Shown here one piece after another: positions 20,386-32,139 of a DNA stretch of 64,000 nucleotides. The stretch's first letter is position 1. Each line of letters begins with the position of its first letter. The stretch comes from Pimelobacter simplex (lineage in GTDB: Bacteria > Actinomycetota > Actinomycetes > Propionibacteriales > Nocardioidaceae): positions 3,038,001 through 3,102,000 of the forward strand of contig NZ_CP096276.1 in NCBI RefSeq assembly GCF_024662235.1, written 5' to 3'. A program made the translations under genes and the position numbers. The notes beneath the pieces were generated by a model, which was not told where the DNA came from, made no database searches, and saw nothing but the letters and a program-made list of their open reading frames with translations.

Positions 20386-20424
20386 GACGGGCGGGGCGGA
20401 GTCATGGGGGCTGCCTCGCCCGTC
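20386..20424. repeat. Inverted repeat upstream of the secreted-protein gene
   Basis: GACGGGCG and CGCCCGTC are perfect 8-bp arms around a 23-nt centre. It could be an operator or a terminator-like hairpin; nothing else identifies it. Confidence 0.35.
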
Positions 20425-20487
20425 GTTGTTCTTCGACGATCTGCGCATAGTTCGCCACGGATGCGCGACACACGTCACCTGCCGACC

Positions 20488-20493
20488 TAACGT
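20488..20493 (+). promoter_or_regulatory. -10 box, leaderless type
   Basis: TAACGT lies 7 nt before the ATG at 20501. Confidence 0.5.
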
Positions 20494-20500
20494 CTCGGCC

Positions 20501-20956
20501 ATGGCTGCTCGACGATTCCACTTCGGCGCGGCCCGGCGCGCGCCCGGCCTCCTCCTCGGGGTCGTCCTGGGGTCGGTGCTCGGATCGAGCGCAGCGTTCG
20601 CTGCCGTCGACTGGAGCCGGACAACCGCGTTCACCTCGAACGGCGTGTCCTACGAGAACAGCTCGGGCATCAGCAACTCATCGTCGTGGGACATCCAGAC
20701 GCTGCTCGTCCGAACGTCTCACGCGGATGCTCCCGTGGGCCGCATAGGGGCGCGGGCACGCGCCTACTGGTCCAACGGCACTCTCTGCGAGCGCACCGCG
20801 ACCCGCTACAACACCACCGCGACCAGCTATCACTCGGTCGTCATCCGAAGTACGCAGTGCGGGGGCTTGGTCCACTCGAAGGGGTTCAGTGAGACATGGA
20901 ACGGCAACGGCTACCAGCGAGTGGCGAGCAAGCGCACCGCCAACTACCTCTACTGA
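20501..20956 (+). CDS. Hypothetical secreted protein
   Basis: 151 residues with an N-terminal signal peptide (core LLLGVVLGSVLGSSAAFA, cleavage near residue 34). The mature domain is short, Ser/Thr/Asn-rich and aromatic at its ends, with two cysteines (LCERTATRYN and TQCGGLV) placed for one disulfide. Its composition is less GC-biased and more polar than its neighbours. No family was recognised. It is followed after 14 nt by a second small exported protein gene; the two probably form an operon. Confidence 0.65.
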   Translation: MAARRFHFGAARRAPGLLLGVVLGSVLGSSAAFAAVDWSRTTAFTSNGVSYENSSGISNSSSWDIQTLLVRTSHADAPVGRIGARARAYWSNGTLCERTATRYNTTATSYHSVVIRSTQCGGLVHSKGFSETWNGNGYQRVASKRTANYLY

Positions 20957-20970
20957 AAGGACCCACTGCC

Positions 20971-21474
20971 ATGGTCACACGACGCACCCTGCACGCGGCG
21001 CGCCCGGCCCTGATCGGCTTCGTCGGCGCCATGGCGGTCAGCGCCGGCGCCGGCGCCGCATGGAGCGCGACGCGCGACCGCACACCGGAGCGGGCCACCG
21101 CCGAAAGCCCCTCATCCGCGCAGGTCAAGTCACCCGAGACAGCCACGGGCTACCGCGGTGAGATCGCGCTTCGCGACTTCCCGGTCAACTCGCGTGGCCT
21201 CACCTACGGCTCTGACGCAGCCGTCGCCGACGGCGAGAAGGGACCAGACCTGGTGGCCGTCGTGGGCGACCACAACGTGGCCGGATTCTCCTACGCCAAG
21301 GACCTCGACGACACGAGCGTCGTCACCACGCCCGAGGAGGCGGTCGCCCACACCAGGCGGCTCGCGACGGAGGGACCGGCGTCCATCGACGTCTATGACG
21401 TCGAGGGCCTCACCGTCGTCGACACCTTCACGGACGTCGTCGGTGAGACGATCGACCGGCCGCCGGCCGATTGA
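20971..21474 (+). CDS. Hypothetical exported or membrane-anchored protein
   Basis: 167 residues. A single N-terminal hydrophobic segment (about residues 12-32, LIGFVGAMAVSAGAGAAW) acts as a signal or anchor, followed by a low-complexity linker and a compact acidic domain (GSDAAVADGEKGPDLVAVVG, then NVAGFSYAKDL). No cysteine or catalytic motif was recognised. An AAAGGA ribosome-binding site precedes the ATG. Likely co-expressed with the secreted protein before it; function unknown. Confidence 0.6.
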   Translation: MVTRRTLHAARPALIGFVGAMAVSAGAGAAWSATRDRTPERATAESPSSAQVKSPETATGYRGEIALRDFPVNSRGLTYGSDAAVADGEKGPDLVAVVGDHNVAGFSYAKDLDDTSVVTTPEEAVAHTRRLATEGPASIDVYDVEGLTVVDTFTDVVGETIDRPPAD

Positions 21475-21500
21475 CACCTGCCGCACACGGATCGGCCCCC

Positions 21501-21506
21501 TAGGCT
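21501..21506 (+). promoter_or_regulatory. -10 box of moeA, leaderless type
   Basis: TAGGCT lies 6 nt before the GTG at 21513. A TTGACA occurs at 21471 but 24 nt away, which is too far for a normal -35. Confidence 0.5.
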
Positions 21507-21512
21507 GAGCGG

Positions 21513-22751
21513 GTGAGTGCGTCCCCCCTCCGCTCGGTCGCCGAGCACCAGCAGCACGTCGCCGCCCGCCTCGCCGCCCCGCACGGCTCCGCCGACGGGT
21601 GGCCCACCGAGGCGATCCCGGTCGCGGACGCCCGCCACCGGGTCCTCGCCGCGGCGGTCGTGGCGCCGGAGCCGCTGCCGAGCTTCGACAACTCCGCCAT
21701 GGACGGGTACGCCGTCCGCGCGGGCGAGGTCGCGTCCGCGAGCCCCGAGCAGCCGGTCCGGCTGCCGGTGGGCGAGGACATCCCGGCCGGGGCGCCCACG
21801 GGTGAGCTGGCGCCGGGCACGGCCCGGCGGATCATGACCGGGGCGCCGGTCCCCCGGGGCGCCGACGCGGTGGTCGAGGTCGAGGTGACCGACGGCGGCA
21901 CCGAGGACGTCGAGATCCGGGAGGCGCGGGCGGCGGGGACGTTCGTGCGGCCGCAGGGCTCCGACCTGGCCGTGGGCCAGGAGGTGCTCGCGGCGGGCAC
22001 GCTGCTCGGGCCGGCCCAGCTCGGGGTGCTGACGGCGCTCGGCATCCGCGAGGTCGTCGTACGGCGCCGGCCCCGGGTGCTGGTGTGCTCGACCGGGTCC
22101 GAGCTGGCCGAGGACCCGGTGCCGGGCTCGGGCCAGATCCGCGACGCCAACGGCGCGCTGCTCGCGGCCGCGGTCGAGGAGGCCGGCGGCGTGGCGGTGC
22201 GCCAGCTGTGGGTCGCCGACGACGTCCCGGCGTTCCTGGCGCTGCTCGACGAGCAGCTCGCGGCCGGGGACGTCGACCTGGTGCTGACCTCCGGCGGGGT
22301 GAGCGCGGGCGCCTACGAGGTCGTCAAGGAGGGCCTCGGGCCGCGCGGCGTGGAGTTCACCAAGGTCGCGATGCAGCCCGGGATGCCCCAGGGCTCCGGT
22401 CTGGTCAGCGGTGTTCCGGTCGTCTGCCTGCCCGGCAACCCGGTCAGCGCGCTCACTTCGTGGGAGGTGTTCGTGCGCCCCGGCCTGCGGCGCGCGTTCG
22501 GGCACCCGGTCCCCGACCGCCCGGTCGTGCGGGCCCGGCTGACCGAGCCCGTCGAGGGACTGCCCGCCAAGCGCCAGATCCGCCGCGCGCGGCTCGACCG
22601 TGCCACCGGCAGCGTCACCCCCTGGGGTCCGCCGGGCTCCGGTTTCCTGGGCTGGTTCGCCGGTGCGGACGCGCTCCTCGACCTGCCCGCAGGAGGCGCC
22701 CCGCTCGCCGCCGGGGACACCGTCGATGCGTGGGATCTGCTGTCTGGGTAG
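21513..22751 (+). CDS. moeA: Molybdopterin molybdotransferase MoeA
   Basis: Inserts molybdate into adenylated molybdopterin to make molybdenum cofactor. 412 residues. Motifs in order: SFDNSAMDGYAVR, IMTGAPVPRGADAVVEVE, SGGVSAGAYEVVKEGL, MQPGMPQG and LPGNPVSALTSWEVF. The GTG start has no Shine-Dalgarno but has the leaderless -10 arrangement. No other Mo-cofactor gene lies nearby; its placement just before glgE appears incidental, although its stop codon lies inside the glgE -10 box. Confidence 0.95.
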   Translation: MSASPLRSVAEHQQHVAARLAAPHGSADGWPTEAIPVADARHRVLAAAVVAPEPLPSFDNSAMDGYAVRAGEVASASPEQPVRLPVGEDIPAGAPTGELAPGTARRIMTGAPVPRGADAVVEVEVTDGGTEDVEIREARAAGTFVRPQGSDLAVGQEVLAAGTLLGPAQLGVLTALGIREVVVRRRPRVLVCSTGSELAEDPVPGSGQIRDANGALLAAAVEEAGGVAVRQLWVADDVPAFLALLDEQLAAGDVDLVLTSGGVSAGAYEVVKEGLGPRGVEFTKVAMQPGMPQGSGLVSGVPVVCLPGNPVSALTSWEVFVRPGLRRAFGHPVPDRPVVRARLTEPVEGLPAKRQIRRARLDRATGSVTPWGPPGSGFLGWFAGADALLDLPAGGAPLAAGDTVDAWDLLSG

Positions 22752-22754
22752 GTT
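22749..22754 (+). promoter_or_regulatory. -10 box of glgE, leaderless type
   Basis: TAGGTT lies 6 nt before the ATG at 22761. Its first three bases are the moeA stop codon. Confidence 0.55.
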
Positions 22755-22760
22755 CGACGC

Positions 22761-24767
22761 ATGGTCGGACGCATCCCCGTGATCGACGTCATGCCCCTCC
22801 TCGAGGCGGGCCCCACCTCAGGGCGCCTGCCCGCGAAGGCCAGCCTCGGTGAGCCCTTCCCGGTGAGCGCGACCGTGTTCCGCGAGGGACACGACCGCCT
22901 CGGTGCCGAGGTCGTGCTCCTCGCCCCCGACGGCGTACGACGACCGCCGGTGCGGATGCGCCCGCTCCCGGCGCGCGACCGGCGCACGGTCGACCGCTAC
23001 GAGGCCTGGGTCGCCGCGGACGCCGAGGGCCCGTGGTCGTTCGAGATCCACGCCTGGTCCGACCCGATCGCCACCTGGGAGCACGCGGCCGGCATCAAGA
23101 TCCGCGCCGGGATCGACGTCGAGCTGATGTTCGCCGAGGGCCGGCTGCTGCTCGAGCGCGTCCTCGCGGAGGCCAAGCCCCCCAAGGCCGCGCGGGCCAC
23201 GGTCAAGGCCGCCATCACCGCCGCGACCGACACCAAGCGCCCGGCCGAGGCGCGGCTCGCCCAGCTCGAGTCGCCCGAGCTGCGGGCCGTCCTCGCGGCG
23301 TACCCGCTGCGCGACCTGCTGACCGTCGAGGGCCCCTTCCCGGTCTACGTCGACCGCTCCCGGGCGCTGTTCGGCAGCTGGTACGAGCTGTTCCCCCGCT
23401 CCGAGGGCGCGACCTACGACCCCGCCACCGGCGAGGTCGTCAGCGGCACCTTCCGCACCGCCGCCGAGCGGCTGCCGGCCGTGGCGGCGATGGGCTTCGA
23501 CGTCGTCTACCTGCCGCCGATCCACCCGATCGGCGAGGTCAACCGCAAGGGCCCCAACAACACGGTGCTGCCCGAGGGCGAGCCCACCCCCGCCGACTGG
23601 ACCGGCTCCCCCTGGGCGATCGGCAGCAAGGACGGCGGGCACGACGCGGTCCACCCCGACCTCGGCACGATCGCGGACTTCGACGCCTTCGTCGCGGCCG
23701 CGCACGCGGCCGACCTGGAGGTCGCGCTCGACCTGGCGCTCCAGTGCGCCCCCGACCACCCGTGGGTCGAGGCCCACCCGGAGTGGTTCACCACGCGCGC
23801 CGACGGCACGATCGCCTACGCCGAGAACCCGCCGAAGAGGTACCAGGACATCTACCCGGTCAACTTCGACAACGACCCCGACGGCATCGCGGCCGAGGTG
23901 CTGCGCGTCGTGCGGCACTGGATGGCCCACGGCGTGCGGATCTTCCGCGTCGACAACCCCCACACCAAGCCGGTCGCCTTCTGGCAGTGGCTCCTCGCCG
24001 AGGTACGGCGTACCGACCCGGACGTGCTCTTCCTCGCCGAGGCCTTCACCAAGCCGCCGATGCTCCAGACCCTCGGCGCGATCGGCTTCCACCAGTCCTA
24101 CACCTACTTCACGTGGCGCACCGAGAAGGTCGACGTCGAGGACTACCTGCGCGAGGTGTCGGCCGAGTCGGCCCACCGGATCCGGCCGAACTTCTTCGTC
24201 AACACCCCCGACATCCTCCACGAGTTCCTCCAGTACGGCGGCCCCGCGGCCTTCCGCGTGCGCGCGGTGCTCGCGGCGCTGTCGTCGCCCACCTGGGGCA
24301 TGTACGCCGGCTACGAGCTCGGCGAGCACGTGGCGGTGCGGCCCGGCAGCGAGGAGTACCTCGACTCGGAGAAGTACCAGATCCGGGTCCGCGACTGGGA
24401 GGCCGCGCGGGGCAACGCGCACGGCCTGCCGGCGTACATCACCCGGCTCAACGAGATCCGCCGCGCGCACCCCGCGCTCCAGCTGCTGCGCAACCTGACG
24501 GTGCACCCGACCGACGAGGACCACGTCATCTGCTGGTCCAAGGTGGCCGGCGAGGACCGCGTGGTCGTCGTCCTCAACCTCGATCCGCACCAGCCCCGCG
24601 AGACGATGGTGCACCTCGACCTCGCCGCGCTCGGCCTGCCGCCGGGCGCCGCGTTCGAGGTGCACGACGAGATCACCGGCAGCGACTGGACGTGGGGCGA
24701 GCACAACTACGTCCGGCTCGAACCCGCGCAGCCCGCGCACATCCTGGTCGTGAGGGGGAACCAGTGA
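22761..24767 (+). CDS. glgE: Maltose-1-phosphate maltosyltransferase GlgE
   Basis: Transfers maltosyl units from alpha-maltose-1-phosphate to the growing alpha-1,4-glucan (GH13_3). 668 residues, normal length. An N-terminal all-beta domain and helical insert (residues 1-200) precede the catalytic barrel. The nucleophile lies in [12 protein letters not shown] (D near 397) and the acid in FLAEAFTKP (E near 427); [14 protein letters not shown] is a family-specific segment. The stop overlaps the treS GTG by 4 nt, giving a tight glgE-treS-mak operon. Confidence 0.97.
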   Translation: MVGRIPVIDVMPLLEAGPTSGRLPAKASLGEPFPVSATVFREGHDRLGAEVVLLAPDGVRRPPVRMRPLPARDRRTVDRYEAWVAADAEGPWSFEIHAWSDPIATWEHAAGIKIRAGIDVELMFAEGRLLLERVLAEAKPPKAARATVKAAITAATDTKRPAEARLAQLESPELRAVLAAYPLRDLLTVEGPFPVYVDRSRALFGSWYELFPRSEGATYDPATGEVVSGTFRTAAERLPAVAAMGFDVVYLPPIHPIGEVNRKGPNNTVLPEGEPTPADWTGSPWAIGSKDGGHDAVHPDLGTIADFDAFVAAAHAADLEVALDLALQCAPDHPWVEAHPEWFTTRADGTIAYAENPPKRYQDIYPVNFDNDPDGIAAEVLRVVRHWMAHGVRIFRVDNPHTKPVAFWQWLLAEVRRTDPDVLFLAEAFTKPPMLQTLGAIGFHQSYTYFTWRTEKVDVEDYLREVSAESAHRIRPNFFVNTPDILHEFLQYGGPAAFRVRAVLAALSSPTWGMYAGYELGEHVAVRPGSEEYLDSEKYQIRVRDWEAARGNAHGLPAYITRLNEIRRAHPALQLLRNLTVHPTDEDHVICWSKVAGEDRVVVVLNLDPHQPRETMVHLDLAALGLPPGAAFEVHDEITGSDWTWGEHNYVRLEPAQPAHILVVRGNQ

Positions 24768-26467
24768 CGTTGTCCGACGCCGTGGTCGTCAACGAGGAGC
24801 CCGAGTGGTTCCGGACGGCCGTGTTCTACGAGGTCCTGGTCCGGTCGTTCCGCGACGCCGACGCCGACGGGACCGGTGACTTCCAGGGCCTGACCGAGAA
24901 GCTCGACTACCTGCAGTGGCTGGGCGTCGACTGCCTGTGGGTGCCGCCGTTCTTCTCCTCGCCCCTGCGCGACGGCGGCTACGACGTCGCCGACTACACC
25001 AACATCCTTCCCGAGATCGGGACCGTCGAGGACTTCCACGCCTTCCTCGATGCCGCGCACGAGCGCGGGATCCGGGTGATCATCGACTTCGTCATGAACC
25101 ACACGAGCGACGCGCACCCGTGGTTCCAGGCCTCGCGCAGCGATCCGGACGGCCCCTACGGCGACTTCTACGTGTGGTCCGACACCGACGAGCTCTACCA
25201 GGACGCACGGATCATCTTCGTCGACACCGAGCCGTCCAACTGGACCTGGGACCAGGTGCGCGGCCAGTACTACTGGCACCGCTTCTTCCACCACCAGCCG
25301 GACCTCAACTTCGACAACCCCAAGGTCCACGACGCGATGCTGGAGGCGATGTCGTTCTGGCTCGACATGGGCCTCGACGGCTTCCGGCTCGACGCGGTGC
25401 CCTACCTCTACGAGCGCCCGGGCACCAACGGCGAGAACCTCCCCGAGACCCACGAGTTCCTCCGCAAGGTCCGCAAGTTCGTCGACGACAAGTACCCCGG
25501 CCGGGTCCTGCTGTGCGAGGCGAACCAGTGGCCGACCGACGTCGTGGAGTACTTCGGCGATCCGGCCGTCGGCGGCGACGAGTGCCACATGGCGTTCCAC
25601 TTCCCCGTGATGCCGCGCATCTTCATGGCCGTGCGGCGCGAGTCGCGGTTCCCGATCTCGGAGATCATGGAGCAGACGCCGGACATCCCGGACGGCTGCC
25701 AGTGGGGCATCTTCCTGCGCAACCACGACGAGCTGACGCTCGAGATGGTCGCCGACGAGGACCGCGACTACATGTGGGGCGAGTACGCCAAGGACCCCCG
25801 CATGAAGGCCAACATCGGCATCCGCCGCCGGCTCGCTCCCCTGCTCGACAACGACACCAACCAGATCGAGCTGTTCACCGCGCTCCTGCTGTCGCTGCCC
25901 GGCTCCCCCGTCCTGTACTACGGCGACGAGATCGGGATGGGCGACAACATCTGGCTCGGCGACCGCGACGGCGTACGGACGCCGATGCAGTGGACGCCCG
26001 ACCGCAACGCCGGGTTCTCCGCGGCGACGCCCGGCAAGCTGCACCTGCCGGTGATCCAGGACCCCGTCTACGGCTACCAGAGCGTCAACGTCGAGGCCCA
26101 GCTCGAGAACCCGTCGTCCCTCCTGCACTGGACGCGGCGGATGATCCACATCCGCCGCCAGCACGACTGCTTCGGGCTCGGCACGTTCACCGACCTCGGC
26201 GGCTCCAACCCGACCGTGCTGTCGTACGTGCGCGAGCTGCCCGGCAGCGCCGACGACATGATCCTGTGCGTCAACAACCTGTCCCGCTTCCCCCAGCCGG
26301 TCGAGCTGGACCTGCGCCGCTTCGAGGGCCGGGTGCCGGTCGAGCTGCTCGGGGGCGTGCCGTTCCCCCGGATCGGGGAGCTCCCGTATCTCCTGACGCT
26401 CAGCGGGCACGGCTTCTACTGGTTCCGGCTCACGGATCCGGAGACGACAGGGAGGCCGGTGCTGTGA
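24764..26467 (+). CDS. treS: Trehalose synthase / maltose alpha-D-glucosyltransferase
   Basis: Interconverts maltose and trehalose (GH13_16). 567 residues from the GTG at 24764, a stand-alone form without fused maltokinase. Features: [20 protein letters not shown], the GH13 regions [17 protein letters not shown] (nucleophile near D210), LLCEANQW (acid near E251) and [10 protein letters not shown] (near D322). GTGA overlaps link it to glgE before and mak after, matching the pathway in which TreS makes the maltose that Mak phosphorylates. Confidence 0.96.
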   Translation: MTLSDAVVVNEEPEWFRTAVFYEVLVRSFRDADADGTGDFQGLTEKLDYLQWLGVDCLWVPPFFSSPLRDGGYDVADYTNILPEIGTVEDFHAFLDAAHERGIRVIIDFVMNHTSDAHPWFQASRSDPDGPYGDFYVWSDTDELYQDARIIFVDTEPSNWTWDQVRGQYYWHRFFHHQPDLNFDNPKVHDAMLEAMSFWLDMGLDGFRLDAVPYLYERPGTNGENLPETHEFLRKVRKFVDDKYPGRVLLCEANQWPTDVVEYFGDPAVGGDECHMAFHFPVMPRIFMAVRRESRFPISEIMEQTPDIPDGCQWGIFLRNHDELTLEMVADEDRDYMWGEYAKDPRMKANIGIRRRLAPLLDNDTNQIELFTALLLSLPGSPVLYYGDEIGMGDNIWLGDRDGVRTPMQWTPDRNAGFSAATPGKLHLPVIQDPVYGYQSVNVEAQLENPSSLLHWTRRMIHIRRQHDCFGLGTFTDLGGSNPTVLSYVRELPGSADDMILCVNNLSRFPQPVELDLRRFEGRVPVELLGGVPFPRIGELPYLLTLSGHGFYWFRLTDPETTGRPVL

Positions 26468-27783
26468 TCGAGACGTTCCTCGCCCAGAGCCGGTGGTTCG
26501 GCGGCAAGGGCCGCGCCTTCAGCGTCAGCGGGGTGCGCGAGCTCGGCCGCCTGGGCACGGCTCCCGAGGTCGTCCTGCTCCTGGTCGAGGTGACCTACGA
26601 CGGCACCCGCGACCGCGAGCTCTACCAGGTGCCGCTCGCCCTGTACGACGAGCCGCAGGAGCGTCTCGAGCACGCGCTGGCCGCGCGCTGGCCGCTGGGG
26701 CTCGCCGACGGCGCCTACGCCTACGACGCCGTGCAGGACCGAGTCGCGATGGCCCACTTCCTGCGGGCGTTCGGCGAGCGTCCGGGCTTCCAGACCCTTC
26801 CCGGGCACGAGCTCGACCGGGAGGCCGTGGCGAGCCCGTTCAGCGGCGAGCAGTCGAACTCGTCAGTGTTCTTCGGCGAGGACGCCGTGCTCAAGCTGTT
26901 CCGCAAGGTCACCCCCGGCGAGAACCCCGACATCACCACCCACCGGGTGCTCACCGAGGCCGGCTCGACCCACGTCGCCCAGCTCTACGGCTGGATCGAG
27001 GCCGACGACCTGCACCTCGGCATGCTCCAGCAGTTCCTGCGCACCGCCAGCGACGGCTGGGACCTCGCCCTGGCCAGCGTCCGCGACCTCTTCGCCGAGG
27101 CCGACCTGCACGCCGAGGAGGTCGGCGGCGACTTCGCCGCCGAGGCCGCCCGGCTCGGCACCGCCCTCGCCGAGGTCCACGCCCAGCTCGCCGCGTCGTT
27201 CCCGGTCGCCGAGGCCTCCGGCGCGGCCCTGTCCGCCGCGATGACCGACCGGCTCGCCGCCGCGACCGACGTGGTGCCCGACCTGGCCGCTCATGCGCCG
27301 GGCGCGCGGGCCGTCTTCGACGCGGTGGCCGGCCTGGACGCCGTACCGGTGCAGCGGATCCACGGCGACCTGCACCTGGGCCAGACCCTGCGCACCGTCC
27401 TGGGCTGGAAGCTCGTCGACTTCGAGGGCGAGCCCGCCAAGCCGCTCTCCGAGCGCCTGCTCCCCGACTCCCCCTGGCGCGACGTCGCCGGCCTGCTCCG
27501 CTCCTTCGACTACGCGCCCCACGCGGTCGCCGAGTCGATCGGCGACGACGAGCCCGACGCCGCCCACCAGCGCGCCCACCGGGCCGACGAGTGGGCCCGG
27601 CGCAACCGCAAGGCCTTCCTGGCGTCGTACTGCGGCGACGAGGGGTTGAGCGCGGCGGACCGGACGCTGCTGACGGCGTACGTGGTGGACAAGGCGGTCT
27701 ACGAGTGCGTCTACGAGGCGCGCAACCGGCCGACCTGGCTGCCGATCCCGCTGGCGGGGGTGGCTCGGCTCACTGCTCGCTGA
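26464..27783 (+). CDS. mak: Maltokinase
   Basis: Phosphorylates maltose to maltose-1-phosphate, the GlgE donor. 439 residues, GTG start overlapping the treS stop by 4 nt. The N-terminal [10 protein letters not shown] is the family hallmark. The kinase core has VLKLFRKV (nucleotide-binding lysine), [11 protein letters not shown] (catalytic loop) and VDFEGEP (metal-binding Asp). Length matches stand-alone Mak/Pep2. Its 3' end overlaps the convergent lipoprotein gene by 14 nt. Confidence 0.95.
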   Translation: MIETFLAQSRWFGGKGRAFSVSGVRELGRLGTAPEVVLLLVEVTYDGTRDRELYQVPLALYDEPQERLEHALAARWPLGLADGAYAYDAVQDRVAMAHFLRAFGERPGFQTLPGHELDREAVASPFSGEQSNSSVFFGEDAVLKLFRKVTPGENPDITTHRVLTEAGSTHVAQLYGWIEADDLHLGMLQQFLRTASDGWDLALASVRDLFAEADLHAEEVGGDFAAEAARLGTALAEVHAQLAASFPVAEASGAALSAAMTDRLAAATDVVPDLAAHAPGARAVFDAVAGLDAVPVQRIHGDLHLGQTLRTVLGWKLVDFEGEPAKPLSERLLPDSPWRDVAGLLRSFDYAPHAVAESIGDDEPDAAHQRAHRADEWARRNRKAFLASYCGDEGLSAADRTLLTAYVVDKAVYECVYEARNRPTWLPIPLAGVARLTAR

Positions 27784-28705
27784 CGGCGGCGGCGCAGGGC
27801 CCGACGGACGGGGCGCCGGCCGGACCACCGGCCAGCAGGTCGGTCTGGTCGCCCAGGTCGATCACCTCGCGCTCGGGTGGCGGGCGCACGTCGACCGGGG
27901 CGCCGTGGTCGGCGTACTCGAAGCGGACGACGACCCCGTCCGTCTCGCCGAACGCCGCGATCTCGTCGGGGACATCGGCCGGGTCGAGCGCGCCGAGCAC
28001 GTCACCGAGCCGGTACTCCAGCGCCGCGTAGCGCCCGTCGCGAACCGTGACGACACCCGGGACGGTCGCGGCCGGGTCGATCCCGCTGACCGACTTGTTG
28101 GCGATGCGGGGCATCACGGCCGGTGCCGCCTCGTCGAGCAGCAGGTCGACGGCCACCCGCTCGGCGCCGTCGTCCGCGGCACCGGCGACGAACCCGTCGG
28201 CGGCCGGGTCGACGAGCATCAGCGCCGGGGGCGGCACCGCCGCGAGACGTGCGTCCTCGCCGTCGCCCCGGGTCATGTGGATCCAGCAGCCGGCGAGCGC
28301 CTCGCCCTCCGAGGACGCGGCCAGGGCCCAGGCGTGCTCCTCGACCAGGCGGTACTCGACCCGGAACTTCCCCGGCAGCTCGACCACCTGGGAGGCGGCC
28401 GGCACCAGCAGGTCGAAGTCGCCCGTTCCGATCTCCAGGCCCCCGGTCGTCGAGGCCGGCGTCTCCCACCACATCGTGTAGCGGGCGCTCCCGTCCTCGA
28501 GCAGCCGCTTCTCGGCGGCGTCGACCACCCGCTGGGCACGGGCCCGGGAGCCCGGCACCACGCTGGGCGCGGGCGCCGAGGTCGCGGCCGGTCCGTCGCT
28601 CGACCTCAGCCGGTGGATCTCGGAGGAGCCGGTACCGCACCCCGTCAGTGCGACCACCGACGAGACGACGACCAGCAGGGTGAGCACGCGGGAGCAGGCG
28701 GCCAT
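27770..28705 (-). CDS. Hypothetical lipoprotein
   Basis: 311 residues from the ATG at 28705 (a GTG at 28711 is the alternative). The signal peptide ends in the lipobox ALTGC. After a Ser/Pro-rich linker the domain begins with RVVDAAEKRLLEDGSARYTM, in the style of mycobacterial LppX/LprG-type lipoproteins that hold lipids, but the resemblance is weak. It carries two further cysteines. A CAGGAT -10-like box lies 6 nt upstream of the ATG. Likely surface-anchored; function unknown. Confidence 0.7.
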   Translation of the reverse strand: MAACSRVLTLLVVVSSVVALTGCGTGSSEIHRLRSSDGPAATSAPAPSVVPGSRARAQRVVDAAEKRLLEDGSARYTMWWETPASTTGGLEIGTGDFDLLVPAASQVVELPGKFRVEYRLVEEHAWALAASSEGEALAGCWIHMTRGDGEDARLAAVPPPALMLVDPAADGFVAGAADDGAERVAVDLLLDEAAPAVMPRIANKSVSGIDPAATVPGVVTVRDGRYAALEYRLGDVLGALDPADVPDEIAAFGETDGVVVRFEYADHGAPVDVRPPPEREVIDLGDQTDLLAGGPAGAPSVGPCAAAVSEQ

Positions 28706-28711
28706 GGGCAC

Positions 28712-28717
28712 ATCCTG
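28712..28717 (-). promoter_or_regulatory. -10-like box of the lipoprotein gene
   Basis: CAGGAT on the minus strand lies 6 nt before the ATG at 28705, favouring that start over the GTG at 28711. Confidence 0.4.
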
Positions 28718-28750
28718 GCAGCCGGACGCCCGTCCGGCCGTGGAATCCGC

Positions 28751-29992
28751 TCAGAGCATCTCGGTCGGCTCGAGCTCGGCGGCGTCCCTCGACACCACGC
28801 AGTCCCGGTCCTCCACCGCGCAGTGCCACGCCCACAGCAGCTGCCCCGCGCCGACCCCGACCAGCGCCGCGGTCGCGAAGCCGAGCGCCGACCCCCCGAT
28901 CACCGGTACGACGGCCACGGCGGTCACCGCGTTCAGGACGAGCGCGAGGAACGAGCCGAGCGAGACCACCGCGCCGCGGCGGGCCGGGAAGCGGTCGAGG
29001 AGCAGGAGCTGGAGGGTCGGGTAGGTGATGCCGTTGCCGAGCGCGATGAGGCTGACGCCGATGACGGCCCAGGGCAGGTCCGTGGCGGCGGGAGTCGCGG
29101 CCACGATGACGCCGACGACGCCGCCGATGAACGAGGTGGTGCAGCCGAGGGAGACCAGGCGGCGGGCGGTGATCCGGCCGGCGGCGCGGCCGCACAGCCA
29201 GGAGCCGAGCATCATCGAGCCGATCATCGGGACGAAGAGCTTCCAGAAGTCGAGCTCGCCCTGGCCGAGGACGTCGACGACGAAGACGGCGGCGCCGCCG
29301 ATGTAGAGGAACTGGGCGCCGAAGATGAGGGCGGTCGACCAGCCGAGGCGGTGGAAGGCGCCCTCGCGGGCGACGGCGCCGAGGCCGCGCATGATCTCGC
29401 CGACGTTGAGGGGCACCCGGCGCTCGCGCGGGTGGGTCTCTGGCAGCAGGAAGACCACGGCGAGGACGAGCACGACACCGAGGCAGGCCTGGAAGACGAA
29501 GATCAGCGGCCAGGAGCCGACCTGGAGGATGGCGCCACCGAGGATCGGGCCGATCGCCGGGGCGATGCCGAAGATGATCGCCACCCGGCTCATCAGGCGC
29601 TGCGCCTGCGGTCCCTCGAAGAGGTCGCGGATCACGGTCCGGCTGACGATGGTGGCGCCACCGGCGCTGAGTCCCTGGAGGGCGCGGAAGACGAGCAGGA
29701 CCGCGAGGCTGCCGGACAGCGCGGCGCCGATGGACGCGACGACGTACACAGAGATCGAGACCGCCATCACCGGGCGGCGGCCGACGGCGTCGGAGAGCGG
29801 TCCGTGGAACACGCTCATCAGGGCGAACGAGCCGAGGTAGACGGTGACGACGAGCTGGAGCTCCTCGGTGCCGACGCCGAGGTCGCGCCCCATCGCGGGG
29901 AAGGCCGGGAAGGGCGTGTCGATGCTGAAGGGACCGATCATCGACAGCGCGGCCAGGACTCCCGGGATGAGGACGGCGTAGCGCCAGCCCAT
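28751..29992 (-). CDS. Bcr/CflA-type multidrug efflux MFS transporter
   Basis: 413 residues, about 12 transmembrane helices. The cytoplasmic loop [13 protein letters not shown] is the MFS motif A, and [21 protein letters not shown] (split by the usual glycine-rich helix) plus [15 protein letters not shown] are typical of the drug:H+ antiporter Bcr/CflA group. ATG at 29992 has a GGGGGTGA upstream; a GTG at 30004 is the alternative. It diverges from glgB across only 34-46 bp, so the promoters overlap. The transported compound is unknown. Confidence 0.9.
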   Translation of the reverse strand: MGWRYAVLIPGVLAALSMIGPFSIDTPFPAFPAMGRDLGVGTEELQLVVTVYLGSFALMSVFHGPLSDAVGRRPVMAVSISVYVVASIGAALSGSLAVLLVFRALQGLSAGGATIVSRTVIRDLFEGPQAQRLMSRVAIIFGIAPAIGPILGGAILQVGSWPLIFVFQACLGVVLVLAVVFLLPETHPRERRVPLNVGEIMRGLGAVAREGAFHRLGWSTALIFGAQFLYIGGAAVFVVDVLGQGELDFWKLFVPMIGSMMLGSWLCGRAAGRITARRLVSLGCTTSFIGGVVGVIVAATPAATDLPWAVIGVSLIALGNGITYPTLQLLLLDRFPARRGAVVSLGSFLALVLNAVTAVAVVPVIGGSALGFATAALVGVGAGQLLWAWHCAVEDRDCVVSRDAAELEPTEML

Positions 29993-30025
29993 ACGTTCTG
30001 TCACCCCCGCATCATTCCGTATCGC

Positions 30026-30031
30026 TACTAT
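30026..30031 (+). promoter_or_regulatory. -10 box of glgB
   Basis: TACTAT lies 7 nt before the ATG at 30039. The intervening CGGAGAG could serve as a weak ribosome-binding site if the transcript has a short leader. Confidence 0.5.
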
Positions 30032-30038
30032 CGGAGAG

Positions 30039-31965
<1,927 letters not shown>

Positions 31966-31994
<29 letters not shown>

Positions 31995-32127
31995 CGAGCG
32001 GTGTTGGCGGCCGATCGGGCAAGACGGCGGAGCGACGACGTGCCGGATCGCCCTTCGAGCGACGCCGCCGCAGCCCGATCGCGCCGCGAACGCCGCGCAG
32101 TAGGCGGGGTGCTGGGAGGCAGGCCCT
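31966..32127. repeat. Structured repeat element, copy 1 (nested inverted repeat)
   Basis: 162-bp element. The terminal arms 31966-31985 and 32108-32127 pair over 19 of 20 positions (the odd one is G-T). Inside are a perfect 9-bp stem (32012-32020 with 32073-32081, CGATCGGGC) and a 6-bp stem (CGGCGG 32025-32030 with CCGCCG 32065-32070). Four core blocks are shared with the copy at 32911-33078: 31986-32000, 32018-32035, 32060-32075 and 32094-32108, together 60 of 64 identical. No ORF of its own. It supplies the end of glgB, and its right arm abuts the Nudix promoter. No described family was recognised. Confidence 0.85.
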
Positions 32128-32132
32128 AGGGT
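32127..32132 (+). promoter_or_regulatory. -10 box of the Nudix gene, leaderless type
   Basis: TAGGGT lies 7 nt before the GTG at 32140. Its first base is the last base of repeat copy 1, so a hairpin there could influence initiation. Confidence 0.5.
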
Positions 32133-32139
32133 GATCCTC

